From Virgibacillus doumboii (GTDB lineage Bacteria; Bacillota; Bacilli; Bacillales; Amphibacillaceae): a stretch of 64,000 nucleotides of DNA. Position numbers and translations under genes: made by a program. Within the stretch, counting starts at the first letter, position 1. Each line of letters opens with the position of its first letter. Under the pieces are notes generated by a model. That model ran no database searches, was not told the DNA's origin, and worked only from the letters and a program-made list of their open reading frames with translations. Shown piece after piece: positions 48,325 through 57,972 of the stretch. The DNA lies in the NCBI RefSeq assembly GCF_902806455.1, contig NZ_CADCWQ010000001.1:1860001-1924000 (forward strand), written 5' to 3'.

Positions 48325-49281
48325 CTATCTTTCTTCACTCATTAACGAAGCAATGGTTCCAATTTTATAACCTTGTTCCTTTATATTTACAATCAACGAA
48401 TCAAGCCCTTGAACGATTGAAGATGTTGGGTGCATCAATACGGTTGCACCAGGGTGAATGTTGCTGACTACTCGGTTCATCATAACAGATACTGACGGAT
48501 TCTTCCAATCAATCGTATCCACACTCCACAGTATCGTTTCCAAGTTCAAGTCATCTGCCGTTTTAACAACCTGATCATTAAAACTGCCACTCGGAGGAGC
48601 AAACCATTTTGGTCTTTTGTCAATAATAGCTTCAAGAATTTCATTTGTCTGGTTAATTTGTTCCCTGATTTCCTTTCCGGACAAACGGCCCATATCAGGA
48701 TGGTTATATGCGTGATTGCCTATAACATGTCCCTGCTCATCAATCATTTTTACATAATCAGCATTTTCCTTTGCCCATTTTCCTTCTATGAAAAAAGTTG
48801 CTTTAACATTATGCTCTTTTAATATGTTTAATATGGAAGGGATGTACTCTGTACCCCAGGATACATTGATTATAAGTGCGACCATATCTTTATCGGGATG
48901 TCCACGATAAATAGGTGCAGGAGGTAATTCGTTTAGCGAAATTTCCGGCGGAACCTGCTCATATACAAGTAACGTTTCATCAAACGTATCTCCTTTTTTC
49001 ATTTGTTCATATGATTTTTCCACATCAACTTTTATCCCGTTCAGACCAGGCATTTTCTTCCATACCTTATCAATAACTGCATTTTGAGGAGGCTTCTCAT
49101 AGTTTGATTTTTTCTTCTGTATCTTTTGATATAACGAATCTTTAGTCATGGTTACATCATTTACGGCATATGAAAATGTTTCTGCTTCATTTATTTTAAA
49201 TGGATTATACTCATCACCAAAAGCCACTGCAACAATAATAACAAATACACAGAAGTGAACTACTGAACGATAACGGGACAT
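48325..49281 (-). CDS. ylxY: YlxY-like NodB-domain protein, probably inactive
   Basis: A roughly 318-residue secreted or membrane-anchored polysaccharide-deacetylase-fold protein. The N-terminal hydrophobic segment (about 9-22; VVHFCVFVIIVAVAF) is a signal/anchor. In the NodB domain the first motif, normally TFDDG, reads INVSWG, so the catalytic and metal Asp residues are absent. The second motif HAYNHPDMG keeps both His, and FAPPSGSF stands for the third. B. subtilis YlxY and PdaB-like relatives lie in sporulation contexts. Loss of the Asp pair argues against ordinary deacetylase activity. ATG at 49281 chosen; GTG two codons earlier is possible. Confidence 0.85.
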   Translation of the reverse strand: MSRYRSVVHFCVFVIIVAVAFGDEYNPFKINEAETFSYAVNDVTMTKDSLYQKIQKKKSNYEKPPQNAVIDKVWKKMPGLNGIKVDVEKSYEQMKKGDTFDETLLVYEQVPPEISLNELPPAPIYRGHPDKDMVALIINVSWGTEYIPSILNILKEHNVKATFFIEGKWAKENADYVKMIDEQGHVIGNHAYNHPDMGRLSGKEIREQINQTNEILEAIIDKRPKWFAPPSGSFNDQVVKTADDLNLETILWSVDTIDWKNPSVSVMMNRVVSNIHPGATVLMHPTSSIVQGLDSLIVNIKEQGYKIGTIASLMSEER

Positions 49282-49424
49282 AACCACATTCCCCCCCTCT
49301 CATTCATTAATATGAACGGGAAGGACAAGATATGAAAAAATAAACGCAGTGATTTACCTGAAGGCTCTTATCGTGATTTATGTTACTTTATTACTTCGTG
49401 TAGATTTAAGTTGTGTGCAACAAC

Positions 49425-49545
49425 ACCGCTGCGGAAATACACTTCGCTTTCCGGGGGGCGGCTGCTGAGCCCACTCCGTGCTAACTCACTCCGGGTCTCA
49501 CCTATGCCTTTCCTCCCCCAGGAGTCTCAGCGTATTTCCTCCGCT
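49425..49545 (-). repeat. Hairpin repeat E6 (type II)
   Basis: On the minus strand: AGCGGAGGAAATACGCTGAG, ACTCCTGGGGGA, AGGCATAGGTGAGACCCGGA, CAGCCGCC and GCGAAGTGTATTTCCGCAGC. The terminal stem pairs over 8 bp (GGAAATAC with GTATTTCC). It is head to head with E7. Confidence 0.8.
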
Positions 49546-49616
49546 CAATCTTGCTCACTTTATCAAGGTAAATCAATATTTTATTAGTAAAGAGAAAAAA
49601 TCAAAACCTTTAAACC

Positions 49617-49740
49617 AGCAACTGGAATATGCGAGACTCCTGTGGGAAGTACAAGTTAGGCGAGACCCCGCAGGCGAGGTACGAGCTGAGGAGGGCTCGG
49701 CACAAGACCTTAGGAAGGCGAATAAATTCCAGCTGCGTCT
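49617..49740 (+). repeat. Hairpin repeat E7 (type III, divergent)
   Basis: Contains CGAGACTCCTGTGGGA and GGCGAGACCCCGCAGG like the others, but the ends read AACTGGAATATG and ATAAATTCCAGCTG. The terminal stem CTGGAAT (49622-49628) with ATTCCAG (49726-49732) is again paired although its sequence differs from all other copies. Confidence 0.7.
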
Positions 49741-50170
49741 TCAGTGAGCTACAATAAATGACCTAACCAATCTTTTTCGCAGTTTATAGAAAATGCTTAA
49801 CAACGGGCGTGAAATCGTGCAGTAACCAAAAAAACCCAAACATGCATACCTGCTAATTCCCTCCTTCTACTAATATAATCGGATAACAGGAGCAAAAAGT
49901 GGCATGAATTTTATAAAAAATATGCCACCTTTTTAAATTCACGTTCGATTATATAAGTGAGAAGGATAAGAAATATATACCGAAACAGCTATAATAACTA
50001 TATGATGCAACAATTGACACACCTTCCTAAACTGCTAAGCGAGAAATTCCACCGATAATCCGCGTGCTGTAAAACAGTGCTGCATCATTAACAAACAGCA
50101 ACATAACGAGCCCAAGTATATTTTGGGTTTTGGTTTAATTAACAAATCATTATGTATGAGCAACAATAAA
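49741..50170. other. 430-bp non-coding gap with two unexplained hairpins
   Basis: No credible gene. GTGGCAT (49899-49905) and ATGCCAC (49922-49928) form a stem flanked by A5 and T5, and would terminate minus-strand (tail TTTTTG) or plus-strand transcripts. CCCAA/TTGGG near 50111-50127 forms another with TTTT after it on the plus strand. An isolated TATAAT lies at 49874-49879. A small RNA is possible but not shown. Confidence 0.35.
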
Positions 50171-50200
50171 GTAAAAAAGAAACTGGAGTTCCAGCTTCTT
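50171..50200 (-). terminator. Terminator downstream of pnpA
   Basis: GAAACTGGA (50179-50187) pairs with TCCAGCTTC with one wobble; on the minus strand TTTTTTAC follows. Confidence 0.85.
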
Positions 50201-50217
50201 GATTGGTTGTTGCTTTA

Positions 50218-52332
50218 TTAAGTTCTCGATTTTTCACTTTTTTCTTTTTCCTCTTTTAGTACTGCTTTTCTGGAAAGATTTACGCGGCCCTGGCGATCAA
50301 TTTCTTTTACCTTAACCATGATTTGATCACCAATGGAAACAACATCTTCCACTTTATTGGTTCGCTCTTCAGCCAACTCGGATATGTGGACCAATCCATC
50401 TTTTCCTTTAAATAATTCAACAAATGCACCGAATTTTTCAATTCGTTTTACTGTACCAAGGTACATTTGTCCAACTTCTACTTCACGCACGAGATCCTCT
50501 ATAATCTGCTTGGCTTTATCATTCATTGATGCATCAGTGGATGAAATAAATACACTTCCATCCTGCTCAATATCAATTTTTACACCGGTTTCATCAATAA
50601 TTTGATTTATTTGTTTACCGCTTGGTCCAATAACATCACGTATCTTATCCGGATTGATACTCATTGTCAGGATTTTTGGTGCGTATTCGGATAGTTCCGC
50701 TTTTGGCTCTTTAATTGTTGCCAGCATCGAATCCAGAATCTGCATCCGTCCTTTTTTAGCTTGTGTTAATGCTTCTTCCAATATTTCTTTTGATAGACCT
50801 TCGATTTTTATATCCATTTGTAATGCGGTAACGCCTTTTTCAGTTCCGGCTACTTTAAAGTCCATATCGCCAAGTGCATCTTCCATACCTTGTATGTCTG
50901 TCAGTATAGTGTAGTCATCGCCTGACTTGACAAGTCCCATCGCAATACCTGCTACAGGGGCTTTAATAGGAATACCTGCATCCATCATTGCCAAAGTACT
51001 TGCACAAATACTTGCCTGTGACGTTGAACCATTTGATTCCAACACTTCAGATACAAGCCTTATCGTATAAGGAAAATCTTTTTCTGATGGAACTACTTTT
51101 TCCAAAGCACGTTCACCCAATGCACCATGTCCAATTTCACGACGTCCAGGTCCTCTGATTGGTCCAGTTTCACCTACGCTATATTGCGGGAAGTTGTAAT
51201 GATGCATAAACCGTTTGGATTCTTCGAGGTCAAGTCCATCCAGAATTTGGACATCACCTAACGCACCCAGTGTACAAACACTTAATGCCTGGGTTTGTCC
51301 ACGTGTAAACAAGCCTGAACCATGCGTTCTCGGAAGGACTCCTATTCTGTTGGACAATTGACGAATTTCATCAACTTTACGACCATCAGGGCGAACTTTC
51401 TCCTTTGTGATTAAACGGCGTACTTCTTCTTTTACCATTTTATCAAGTGTCGATTTTACACTTTTGATAATACCTTCGTCTTCCTCTTCATATTGCGCCA
51501 ATACATCATCTTTCACATTACTTATTGCTTCTTCCCTTGCATGTTTTTCTTCTACCCGGATTGCTTCCAGTAATTTTTCACGGGCTTCAGATTCCACTTT
51601 TGCAGCTATGTCAGGATCCGCTTCAAGTAATTTAACATCTGCTTTTTCCACACCAACAGCCTCTAAAATTTCTTCCTGAAATTCAACAAGACGAATAATT
51701 TCCTTATGTCCAAACATAATAGCCTCGAGCATAACATCTTCAGGAACTTCCTGTGCTCCTGCTTCGACCATGTTTATAGCTTCTTTTGTCCCAGCCACTG
51801 TCAGTTCAATATCACTTTTCTGCTGTTGTTCAATCGTTGGATTAATTACAAACTCGCCTTCAATCCGTCCAACATCAACACCGGCAATTGGCTCGGAAAA
51901 TGGAATATCGGAAATAGTAAGTGCAATCGAAGAACCTATCATCGCAGCAATTTCCGAAGAACAGTCTTGATCAACACTCATAACGGTACTGATGACTTGC
52001 ACCTCATTTCTGTAGCCGTCAGGGAAAAGCGGTCTTATCGGTCGGTCAATTAAACGCGAAGTCAACGTAGCCTTCTCACTTGGACGGCCCTCCCGTTTAA
52101 TGAAACCTCCAGGTATTTTCCCTACTGCGTATAATCGTTCTTCGTAATTTACAGTTAACGGGAAAAACGGTAAATCTTTTGGTTCATTGGATGCAGTAGC
52201 TACAGACAATACGGATGTATCCCCGTAGCGAATCATACATGCTCCATTCGCTTGTTTTGCAAGTTCTCCTGTCTCAACGATAAATTTTTTACCGGCAATT
52301 TCCGTGGAGAACTCTCGTTTTCCTTCTGTCAT
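50218..52332 (-). CDS. pnpA: Polynucleotide phosphorylase
   Basis: A 704-residue PNPase, a phosphorolytic 3'-5' exoribonuclease forming a trimer. Two RNase PH domains (about 1-215 and 300-530) flank an all-helical linker; the second has the RGQTQAL and [10 protein letters not shown] active-site segments. The KH domain (about 553-615) has [20 protein letters not shown] and the S1 domain (about 620-690) [16 protein letters not shown]. It lies downstream of rpsO, as widely conserved. GAAAGGAG precedes the ATG. Confidence 0.97.
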   Translation of the reverse strand: MTEGKREFSTEIAGKKFIVETGELAKQANGACMIRYGDTSVLSVATASNEPKDLPFFPLTVNYEERLYAVGKIPGGFIKREGRPSEKATLTSRLIDRPIRPLFPDGYRNEVQVISTVMSVDQDCSSEIAAMIGSSIALTISDIPFSEPIAGVDVGRIEGEFVINPTIEQQQKSDIELTVAGTKEAINMVEAGAQEVPEDVMLEAIMFGHKEIIRLVEFQEEILEAVGVEKADVKLLEADPDIAAKVESEAREKLLEAIRVEEKHAREEAISNVKDDVLAQYEEEDEGIIKSVKSTLDKMVKEEVRRLITKEKVRPDGRKVDEIRQLSNRIGVLPRTHGSGLFTRGQTQALSVCTLGALGDVQILDGLDLEESKRFMHHYNFPQYSVGETGPIRGPGRREIGHGALGERALEKVVPSEKDFPYTIRLVSEVLESNGSTSQASICASTLAMMDAGIPIKAPVAGIAMGLVKSGDDYTILTDIQGMEDALGDMDFKVAGTEKGVTALQMDIKIEGLSKEILEEALTQAKKGRMQILDSMLATIKEPKAELSEYAPKILTMSINPDKIRDVIGPSGKQINQIIDETGVKIDIEQDGSVFISSTDASMNDKAKQIIEDLVREVEVGQMYLGTVKRIEKFGAFVELFKGKDGLVHISELAEERTNKVEDVVSIGDQIMVKVKEIDRQGRVNLSRKAVLKEEKEKSEKSRT

Positions 52333-52420
52333 TAGTTATAGTACTCCTTTCAAAAAACATTCTACCTCTCATTTTATAGTTAATAGACGTAAATGTAAAT
52401 TTTATGTATTAGTAAAGTAT

Positions 52421-52449
52421 AAAAAAAGCAGGATTACTCCTGCTTTTTT
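52421..52449 (-). terminator. Terminator downstream of rpsO
   Basis: Perfect 12-bp arms AAAAAAGCAGGA and TCCTGCTTTTTT around TTAC, with a T-run in both directions. It separates rpsO from pnpA. Confidence 0.95.
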
Positions 52450-52457
52450 CAAAAGAT

Positions 52458-52727
52458 TTATCGGCGTAGGCCAAGTTTTTTAATTAGTTCACGGTAGCGT
52501 GTAACATCTTTATTACGTAAATAATTAAGCAAATTACGACGTTTACCAACCATTTTCAAAAGGCCACGACGTGAATGGTGGTCTTTTTTATGAACACGCA
52601 AATGTTCGTTTAATGCTGTGATTTCTTCAGTAAGTACAGCGATCTGTACTTCTGGAGAACCAGTATCATTATCATGGACCTTGTATTCACTGATGATTTC
52701 ATTCTTACGATCTTTTGTGATTGCCAT
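52458..52727 (-). CDS. rpsO: Ribosomal protein S15
   Basis: An 89-residue 30S protein binding the 16S rRNA central domain early in assembly. [37 protein letters not shown] and [19 protein letters not shown] are the conserved RNA-binding blocks. The start at 52727 follows GGAGGTGA; the five-residue extension is rejected. A structured leader precedes it. Confidence 0.98.
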   Translation of the reverse strand: MAITKDRKNEIISEYKVHDNDTGSPEVQIAVLTEEITALNEHLRVHKKDHHSRRGLLKMVGKRRNLLNYLRNKDVTRYRELIKKLGLRR

Positions 52728-52765
52728 CTGGCTCACCTCCAATAATATATTAATAGCCCCTATCC

Positions 52766-52797
52766 CCTAGCAAACGTCGGAGATTCGATTTGCCAAG
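52766..52797 (-). promoter_or_regulatory. Candidate S15-binding leader hairpin of rpsO
   Basis: On the mRNA, CUUGGCAAA (52797-52789) pairs with UUUGCUAGG (52774-52766) over 9 bp including wobbles, enclosing an inner UCG/CGA. A G-rich segment (GGGATAGGGG) follows before the ribosome site. Bacillus-type rpsO mRNAs are autoregulated by S15; that this hairpin is the site is inference. Confidence 0.4.
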
Positions 52798-52816
52798 CGA
52801 AGGTTTTACGTTTTTT

Positions 52817-52845
52817 AGCATACATCTTTTACACTCAAAATGCAA
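52817..52845 (-). promoter_or_regulatory. rpsO promoter
   Basis: Minus strand TTGCAT (52845-52840), 17 bp, TATGCT (52822-52817), giving a leader of roughly 80 nt. Confidence 0.65.
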
Positions 52846-52853
52846 GTGATAAT

Positions 52854-53792
52854 TTAATTGTAGAAGTAATTTCGAATGCGTTTTTCATCATCCGCTATTT
52901 GATCAATAAGTTCTTCTGCACTATTAAATTTGACCTCATCCCGAATATACCGGTGCCATTCAACCTGCAGCTCTTCACCGTACAAATCATTGTTATAGTC
53001 AAAAATATTAACCTCTGCAGACAGATTATTTCTTTCAGGTGTAAATGTCGGATTATATCCCAAACTGGCCATCCCTTCATAGACTTCATTCTTATACAGT
53101 ACTTTAACTGCATAAATCCCTGGCTTTGGAAGCAATGCATCGGGGTTTACCTCGATATTCGCAGTAGGGTAACCAATTTTTCGGCCGCGTTTATCACCTT
53201 CAACAACAATGCCATGAACGGTAAGGGCTCTTCCTAAAAATTGATTAGCTTGCTCAACTTTACCGTTTTGAAGAAATTCCCTTATTTTTGTAGAGCTTAT
53301 TTTCACATCATCCATTTCCACTTTTCCGATTGTTGTATACTCAAATGACCCTCTGGCATGGTCTTTAATGACTTCCATATTACCTTTTCCTTTGTGGCCA
53401 TACGAAAAATCAAATCCAGCAACCAAATGTTTGATTTTCAAACCGATAATAAAATGATCGATAAATTGCTGCGGCTCTAGTGACGATAGTTCCTTATTAA
53501 ATGTGATAATGTAAAGCCGATCAACATCAAGTTTCTGCAAAATCTCCTGCTTCTGACGTAATGGTGTAATATACTTTACGTGTTGTGTATCCTTTTTTAA
53601 TACAACGGATGGGTGTGGATGGAAAGTAATAACGGCGCTTTCCATATTATCTTCCTTTGCCTTTGATACAGCTGTTTTAATAACCTTCTGATGTCCTTTA
53701 TGAATACCATCAAAGAAGCCGATAGCTGCAACAGTTTCAGGGAGGTCATCCAATAGCAATGAATGAGGATATGTCAGTTCAATTGTTCGCAA
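52854..53792 (-). CDS. ribF: Bifunctional riboflavin kinase / FAD synthetase
   Basis: A 312-residue enzyme making FMN then FAD. The N-terminal nucleotidyltransferase domain (about 15-180) has AAIGFFDGIHKGHQ with the HxGH-type site, VAGFDFSYGHKGKG and ISSTKIREFL. The C-terminal kinase domain has GDKRGRKIGYPTANIEV (Mg-ATP/flavin site) and YEGMASLGYNPTF. B. subtilis calls it ribC. The start is TTG at 53792 with GGTGAAG upstream. It is the last gene of the rimP-nusA-infB operon. Confidence 0.95.
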   Translation of the reverse strand: MRTIELTYPHSLLLDDLPETVAAIGFFDGIHKGHQKVIKTAVSKAKEDNMESAVITFHPHPSVVLKKDTQHVKYITPLRQKQEILQKLDVDRLYIITFNKELSSLEPQQFIDHFIIGLKIKHLVAGFDFSYGHKGKGNMEVIKDHARGSFEYTTIGKVEMDDVKISSTKIREFLQNGKVEQANQFLGRALTVHGIVVEGDKRGRKIGYPTANIEVNPDALLPKPGIYAVKVLYKNEVYEGMASLGYNPTFTPERNNLSAEVNIFDYNNDLYGEELQVEWHRYIRDEVKFNSAEELIDQIADDEKRIRNYFYN

Positions 53793-53811
53793 TGTTCTTC
53801 ACCTACACTTT

Positions 53812-54705
53812 TTACTCATTAAATACACGAACTGGTTTTATTAGATCAGGTTTTTCAGGATGTATTTGATAAATTGCCAACACTCGGTTTTGAACCATAA
53901 TCGCGAAAGGTTCATTTTCCGGAACGCTTTCAGGCTTTGACAGCTTTTGACCGTTTAGCACCCGCATTCTGGTATTTTCATCAACATAAAGATGCTCCAG
54001 GTGACTCAGACCGCATGCAATAGGAAGCAGCAGCTGATCATGGCTGTTTGATTCAAGTGCCTCTTCTATGTCACTGAATGTTACCGTGTCTTTCTGCTTA
54101 ATTGTTCCTGTTTCGATTCGTTTTAATTCTGACATATGTGCGGGATACCCGAAGCTTCTACCGATATCCACACACAACGTTCGAATATATGTACCTTTTG
54201 AACAGACAACTCTCACAGAAATACTACCATTTCGATTCGAATACCCTGTTAGTTCAAGCTGGTAAATTTCCACCTGTCTTTCCGGTCGTTTCACATACTC
54301 ATTTACCCGTGCATATTCATATAATCTTCTGCCGTTTACTTTAACTGCAGAATACATGGGCGGAATTTGTATTATCTTCCCTCTGAATAATTGTAACACG
54401 TTTTCAATAGACTGTTGAGATGGAAAATTTGCTACCTTTTGCTCTTGGATTATGGCTCCATAACTATCTTCCGTTTCTGTTGCAATTCCAAGCTTTAGTT
54501 CTGCTATGTAAGTCTTTTTGGTGTCCGTTAAAAAAGGTACTATTTTAGTTGCTTGTCCAACACAAACAGGTAACACCCCTTCTACTTCAGGGTCCAGTGT
54601 TCCGGTATGCCCCACCTTTTTAACATGAAATAATTTCCTTATTTTCATTACACAATCGTGTGATGTCATACCTTGTGGTTTCCATAAAGGTAATATACCA
54701 TTCAT
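53812..54705 (-). CDS. truB: TruB, tRNA pseudouridine-55 synthase
   Basis: A 297-residue enzyme that makes pseudouridine in the T-loop of tRNAs. The N-terminus GILPLWKPQGMTSHDCV is the conserved start. The catalytic Asp is in VGHTGTLDPEVEGVLPV (D in TLDP, residue 38). SKGTYIRTLCVDIG follows, and a short PUA-like C-terminal extension ends it. It lies 80 bp after rbfA, with a hairpin between them. Confidence 0.95.
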   Translation of the reverse strand: MNGILPLWKPQGMTSHDCVMKIRKLFHVKKVGHTGTLDPEVEGVLPVCVGQATKIVPFLTDTKKTYIAELKLGIATETEDSYGAIIQEQKVANFPSQQSIENVLQLFRGKIIQIPPMYSAVKVNGRRLYEYARVNEYVKRPERQVEIYQLELTGYSNRNGSISVRVVCSKGTYIRTLCVDIGRSFGYPAHMSELKRIETGTIKQKDTVTFSDIEEALESNSHDQLLLPIACGLSHLEHLYVDENTRMRVLNGQKLSKPESVPENEPFAIMVQNRVLAIYQIHPEKPDLIKPVRVFNE

Positions 54706-54739
54706 TTAACCAGCTCCCGGTTTATTGGATATAAATTGA

Positions 54740-54778
54740 AAAATCTGACCCGCTCATTAAACGTGCGAGTCAGATTTT
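54740..54778 (-). terminator. Hairpin between rbfA and truB
   Basis: Perfect 10-bp arms AAAATCTGAC (54740-54749) and GTCAGATTTT (54769-54778), extended by CGC/GCG; TTTTTCAATTT follows on the minus strand. It may attenuate transcription into truB-ribF. Confidence 0.8.
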
Positions 54779-54784
54779 CAGCTC

Positions 54785-55129
54785 TCATTTGTTATTTAAA
54801 TCGCGAAGAATTGTTTCAATACGGTTTCCATGTTCCAGAGCTTCATCAAATTCGAACGTAATTTCAGGTGTTTTGCGTAGCCGGATGCGTTTTCCGATTT
54901 CAGAACGGATAAATCCTTTTGCTTTGGCCAGACCAATTAACGTATCATGTTTTTCCTCTTCATCACCGAGTACGGAAATGAATACTTTAGCCTGCTGCAA
55001 ATCACCGGTTACTTCTACATCTGTAACTGTTACGAACCCGACACGTGGATCTTTAATTTTTTGACTTAAGAGTTCACCCAATTCTTTTTTCATTTGCTCT
55101 GCTACGCGATTTGAACGAATGTCACCCAT
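54785..55129 (-). CDS. rbfA: RbfA, 30S ribosome-binding factor
   Basis: A 114-residue KH-fold assembly factor for the 16S 5' region. [20 protein letters not shown], then [20 protein letters not shown] and [20 protein letters not shown] are the family blocks. The start at 55129 follows AGGTGATC; the 31-residue longer reading has no homology. It lies after ylxP. Confidence 0.95.
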   Translation of the reverse strand: MGDIRSNRVAEQMKKELGELLSQKIKDPRVGFVTVTDVEVTGDLQQAKVFISVLGDEEEKHDTLIGLAKAKGFIRSEIGKRIRLRKTPEITFEFDEALEHGNRIETILRDLNNK

Positions 55130-55169
55130 TTTGATCACCTCTATACAATGACGATCTTCTGTTTCCTGA

Positions 55170-55448
55170 CTAAATTTCTTCAACATTGGTAATTGTGCGT
55201 TCAAGTTCATCGAAAGTGTCAATTATCCGCATAACTTCCTGAATTACCTGCTCAGCATGTATTTTTTCGTTGGAAACCGTTACGATTCCAAGTTTTGTCC
55301 GCTGCCACAGTTCATGATAATCCAGCTCGGTAACTGCAACGTTCAATTCTTTCCGTAATTTTGCCATTAGCCGCTTAATTACGGAACGTTTTTGCTTAAG
55401 TGAATGACCCTCATAAAGCATGCATTCTACTTCAGCATATACAATCAT
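55170..55448 (-). CDS. ylxP: YlxP-like DUF503 protein
   Basis: A 92-residue protein, [20 protein letters not shown], then [20 protein letters not shown] and [15 protein letters not shown], matching DUF503/YlxP. It is always beside infB and rbfA and probably contributes to ribosome-related processes, but the role is unproven. Four-base overlap with the infB stop. Confidence 0.9.
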   Translation of the reverse strand: MIVYAEVECMLYEGHSLKQKRSVIKRLMAKLRKELNVAVTELDYHELWQRTKLGIVTVSNEKIHAEQVIQEVMRIIDTFDELERTITNVEEI

Positions 55449-57652
55449 GTCCGCTCAATTTCCTCCATTACAAACGCTTCGATGATGTCACCTTCTTTAA
55501 TGTCATTAAAGTTCTTAATCGTTATACCACATTCATAGTTTTGCGCAACTTCTTTAACATCATCCTTGTAACGTTTAAGTGTATCGATTTCTCCTTCAAA
55601 TTGAACGACCCCGTCACGAATTACTCTTACACCTGAATTCCGCGTGACTTTACCATCAGTTACATAACTGCCGGCGATTGTACCGATTTTAGAAACCTTG
55701 AACGTTTCACGCACTTCCACTTGCCCAATTACTTTCTCTTCAAACTCCGGATCAAGCATACCCTTCATCGCGGCTTCGATTTCTTCAATAACCTTATAAA
55801 TAACTCGATGCAGACGAACGTCCACTTTTTCAGATTCTGCAGCCTTTTTTGCATTCGCATCGGGACGTACATTAAATCCGACTACAATTGCATTAGATGC
55901 TGATGCCAGAATAATATCTGATTCCGTAATAGCGCCTACACCAGTATGGATGATTTTAATTTTAACACCTTCAACATCAATTTTTCGAAGTGAAGATGCC
56001 ATTGCTTCAGCCGATCCCTGGACATCTGCTTTAATAATTATATTAATTTCCTTCATTTCACCTTGTTTAATTTGTTCAAATAAATCATCCAGGCTGACTT
56101 TTGTCTGCTCGGTACGATTTTCCTGAATGTGTTTTTGCTGGCGTGCCTCACCAATTTGACGTGACTTTTTCTCATCGGAAAATACTAGGAATTGGTCGCC
56201 GGCTTGCGGCACATCGTTCAAACCGGTTATTTCTACGGGTGTTGATGGGCCAGCTTCTTTCACACGTTCTCCGATGTCACTGACCATTGCACGAACACGG
56301 CCAAATGTGTTACCAACTACAAGCGAGTCTCCCACATGAAGTGTACCGTTTTGCACTAATAAAGTAGCTACAGAGCCCCTTCCTTTATCAAGCTGGGCAT
56401 CGATCACCGTACCAAAAGCATTATTGTTAGGGTTTGCTTTTAATTCTTCTACTTCCGATACAAGTAGAAGCATTTCCAGTAAGTCATCAAGACCTTCATG
56501 CTTAACAGCTGACATGTTAACGAAAATTGTACTGCCTCCCCAGTCTTCAGGAATCAGTTCATATTCCGTTAATTCCTGCATCACACGGTCAGGATTAGCG
56601 CCTTCTTTATCCATTTTATTTACTGCTACAATAATTGGCACTTCTGCAGCTTTAGCGTGATTGATTGCCTCCACTGTCTGCGGCATTACCCCATCATCTG
56701 CAGCAACTACCAGAACAGCAATGTCGGTAACTTGTGCACCACGTGAACGCATACTTGTGAATGCTGCGTGTCCTGGAGTATCGAGAAATGTTACTTTCTT
56801 TCCTTCATTTTCGACTTGATACGCACCAATATGCTGTGTGATACCGCCTGCTTCGCCTTCTGTCACTTTTGTATGACGAATTGCATCCAATAACGTTGTT
56901 TTACCATGGTCAACGTGCCCCATAATCGTAACAACTGCTGGTCGTTCAATTAAGTCAGCTTCTTTATCTTCTTCTAAATATTTGTCAAAGTCGGTATCCT
57001 CTAAGATAATTTCTTTTTCTACCTCAACATCATACTCTGCACAAATTAATTCTACAGCATCATCATCAAGATCCTGGTTCTTGGTTGCCATTACACCAAG
57101 GAACATTAACTTTTTGATAATTTCGGATGCATCTTTATTCAGCTTGCCTGCCAAATCACTTACCGTTAATGTCTCGCTGTACGTAATGTGTTTTGGTGTT
57201 TCCTTGACAGCAGGTTTTTGATGTTGCGGAGCTGAATTATTATGCTTTCCTTTTTTACCGTGCTGCTGCTTTTTATTACGGTTTTGTTGTTGTCCCTTTT
57301 TTTGTTGTCCCTGTGATTTAGGATGATTACCCGATTTTCCTTTACTGCCATGATTGTTTCCTTTTTGATTATTTCCTTTTTGATTGCTTCCTTTTTTCGA
57401 TTGATCATTCCCTTTATTGGATTGACCAGATCGATTATTGTTTTTATTTCCCTGTTTTTTATCCGGGTTCTTTTTAGCCGGTTTTTCCGGCTCATTGGAA
57501 CCAAACTTTTCATCTAATTTTAAAATTGTTTCAATTGAAACCGTCGACATGTGATTGGATACCTCAATATTCAGGTCCTTTAAGTATTGAATTACCTCTT
57601 TACTTGTCGTATTGTTCTGTTTTGCATATTCATATATACGCATTTTACTCAT
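55445..57652 (-). CDS. infB: Translation initiation factor IF-2
   Basis: A 735-residue GTPase that brings initiator tRNA to the 30S subunit. An N-terminal helical domain (1-50) is followed by a long low-complexity stretch (about 55-140) made almost wholly of N, Q, K, G and S. The G domain starts with GHVDHGKT (245-252), DTPGHAAF and NKMD. Domains II-IV follow, with [11 protein letters not shown] in domain III. It is the central gene of the nusA-infB operon; a rnpM-rplGA pair precedes it. Confidence 0.97.
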   Translation of the reverse strand: MSKMRIYEYAKQNNTTSKEVIQYLKDLNIEVSNHMSTVSIETILKLDEKFGSNEPEKPAKKNPDKKQGNKNNNRSGQSNKGNDQSKKGSNQKGNNQKGNNHGSKGKSGNHPKSQGQQKKGQQQNRNKKQQHGKKGKHNNSAPQHQKPAVKETPKHITYSETLTVSDLAGKLNKDASEIIKKLMFLGVMATKNQDLDDDAVELICAEYDVEVEKEIILEDTDFDKYLEEDKEADLIERPAVVTIMGHVDHGKTTLLDAIRHTKVTEGEAGGITQHIGAYQVENEGKKVTFLDTPGHAAFTSMRSRGAQVTDIAVLVVAADDGVMPQTVEAINHAKAAEVPIIVAVNKMDKEGANPDRVMQELTEYELIPEDWGGSTIFVNMSAVKHEGLDDLLEMLLLVSEVEELKANPNNNAFGTVIDAQLDKGRGSVATLLVQNGTLHVGDSLVVGNTFGRVRAMVSDIGERVKEAGPSTPVEITGLNDVPQAGDQFLVFSDEKKSRQIGEARQQKHIQENRTEQTKVSLDDLFEQIKQGEMKEINIIIKADVQGSAEAMASSLRKIDVEGVKIKIIHTGVGAITESDIILASASNAIVVGFNVRPDANAKKAAESEKVDVRLHRVIYKVIEEIEAAMKGMLDPEFEEKVIGQVEVRETFKVSKIGTIAGSYVTDGKVTRNSGVRVIRDGVVQFEGEIDTLKRYKDDVKEVAQNYECGITIKNFNDIKEGDIIEAFVMEEIERT

Positions 57653-57672
57653 AAATCCACCCCCGAAAATAA

Positions 57673-57972
57673 TTACCCGAGTAACGACTTGATCTTATCA
57701 GCAAACCCTGCATCTAAAATAGCTACAGCTACTCTTTGGGATTTTCCAATAGCGTTAGATAGTGTTTCCCTGTCATCGACTATTGCATATGGTACTTCAT
57801 AGGTTCTACACTTGTCTGTTATTTTTTTCCGTGTTTGGGGACCAACATCGTTTGCAAGCAGAACGAGTTTCGCTCTTTTTTGCTGAACGTCTTTAACAAT
57901 CGTTTCTTCCCCTAACGAACACTTTCTGGCTCGGTATGCCAGCCCAATCATATTTAAATAATTATTCTTCAT
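57673..57972 (-). CDS. rplGA: L7Ae-family ribosomal protein (YlxQ/RplGA)
   Basis: A roughly 99-residue L7Ae/L30e-fold RNA-binding protein that recognises kink-turns in B. subtilis. [40 protein letters not shown] and [17 protein letters not shown] are visible. The start at 57972 has AAGGAAAG upstream and overlaps rnpM by 11 bp; an upstream TTG would add five residues. Confidence 0.88.
   Translation of the reverse strand: MKNNYLNMIGLAYRARKCSLGEETIVKDVQQKRAKLVLLANDVGPQTRKKITDKCRTYEVPYAIVDDRETLSNAIGKSQRVAVAILDAGFADKIKSLLG

Noticed and set aside
9520..49740. The hairpin repeats as a CRISPR array
   Set aside because: Copies are about 120-285 bp long, far apart and in opposite orientations, with no regular spacers and no cas genes.
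49310..49790. Terminal inverted repeats around the third repeat pair
   Set aside because: Only the right side has a fair match to the GATATA-x-TGCG end; the left side does not, so I do not call a complete composite unit there.
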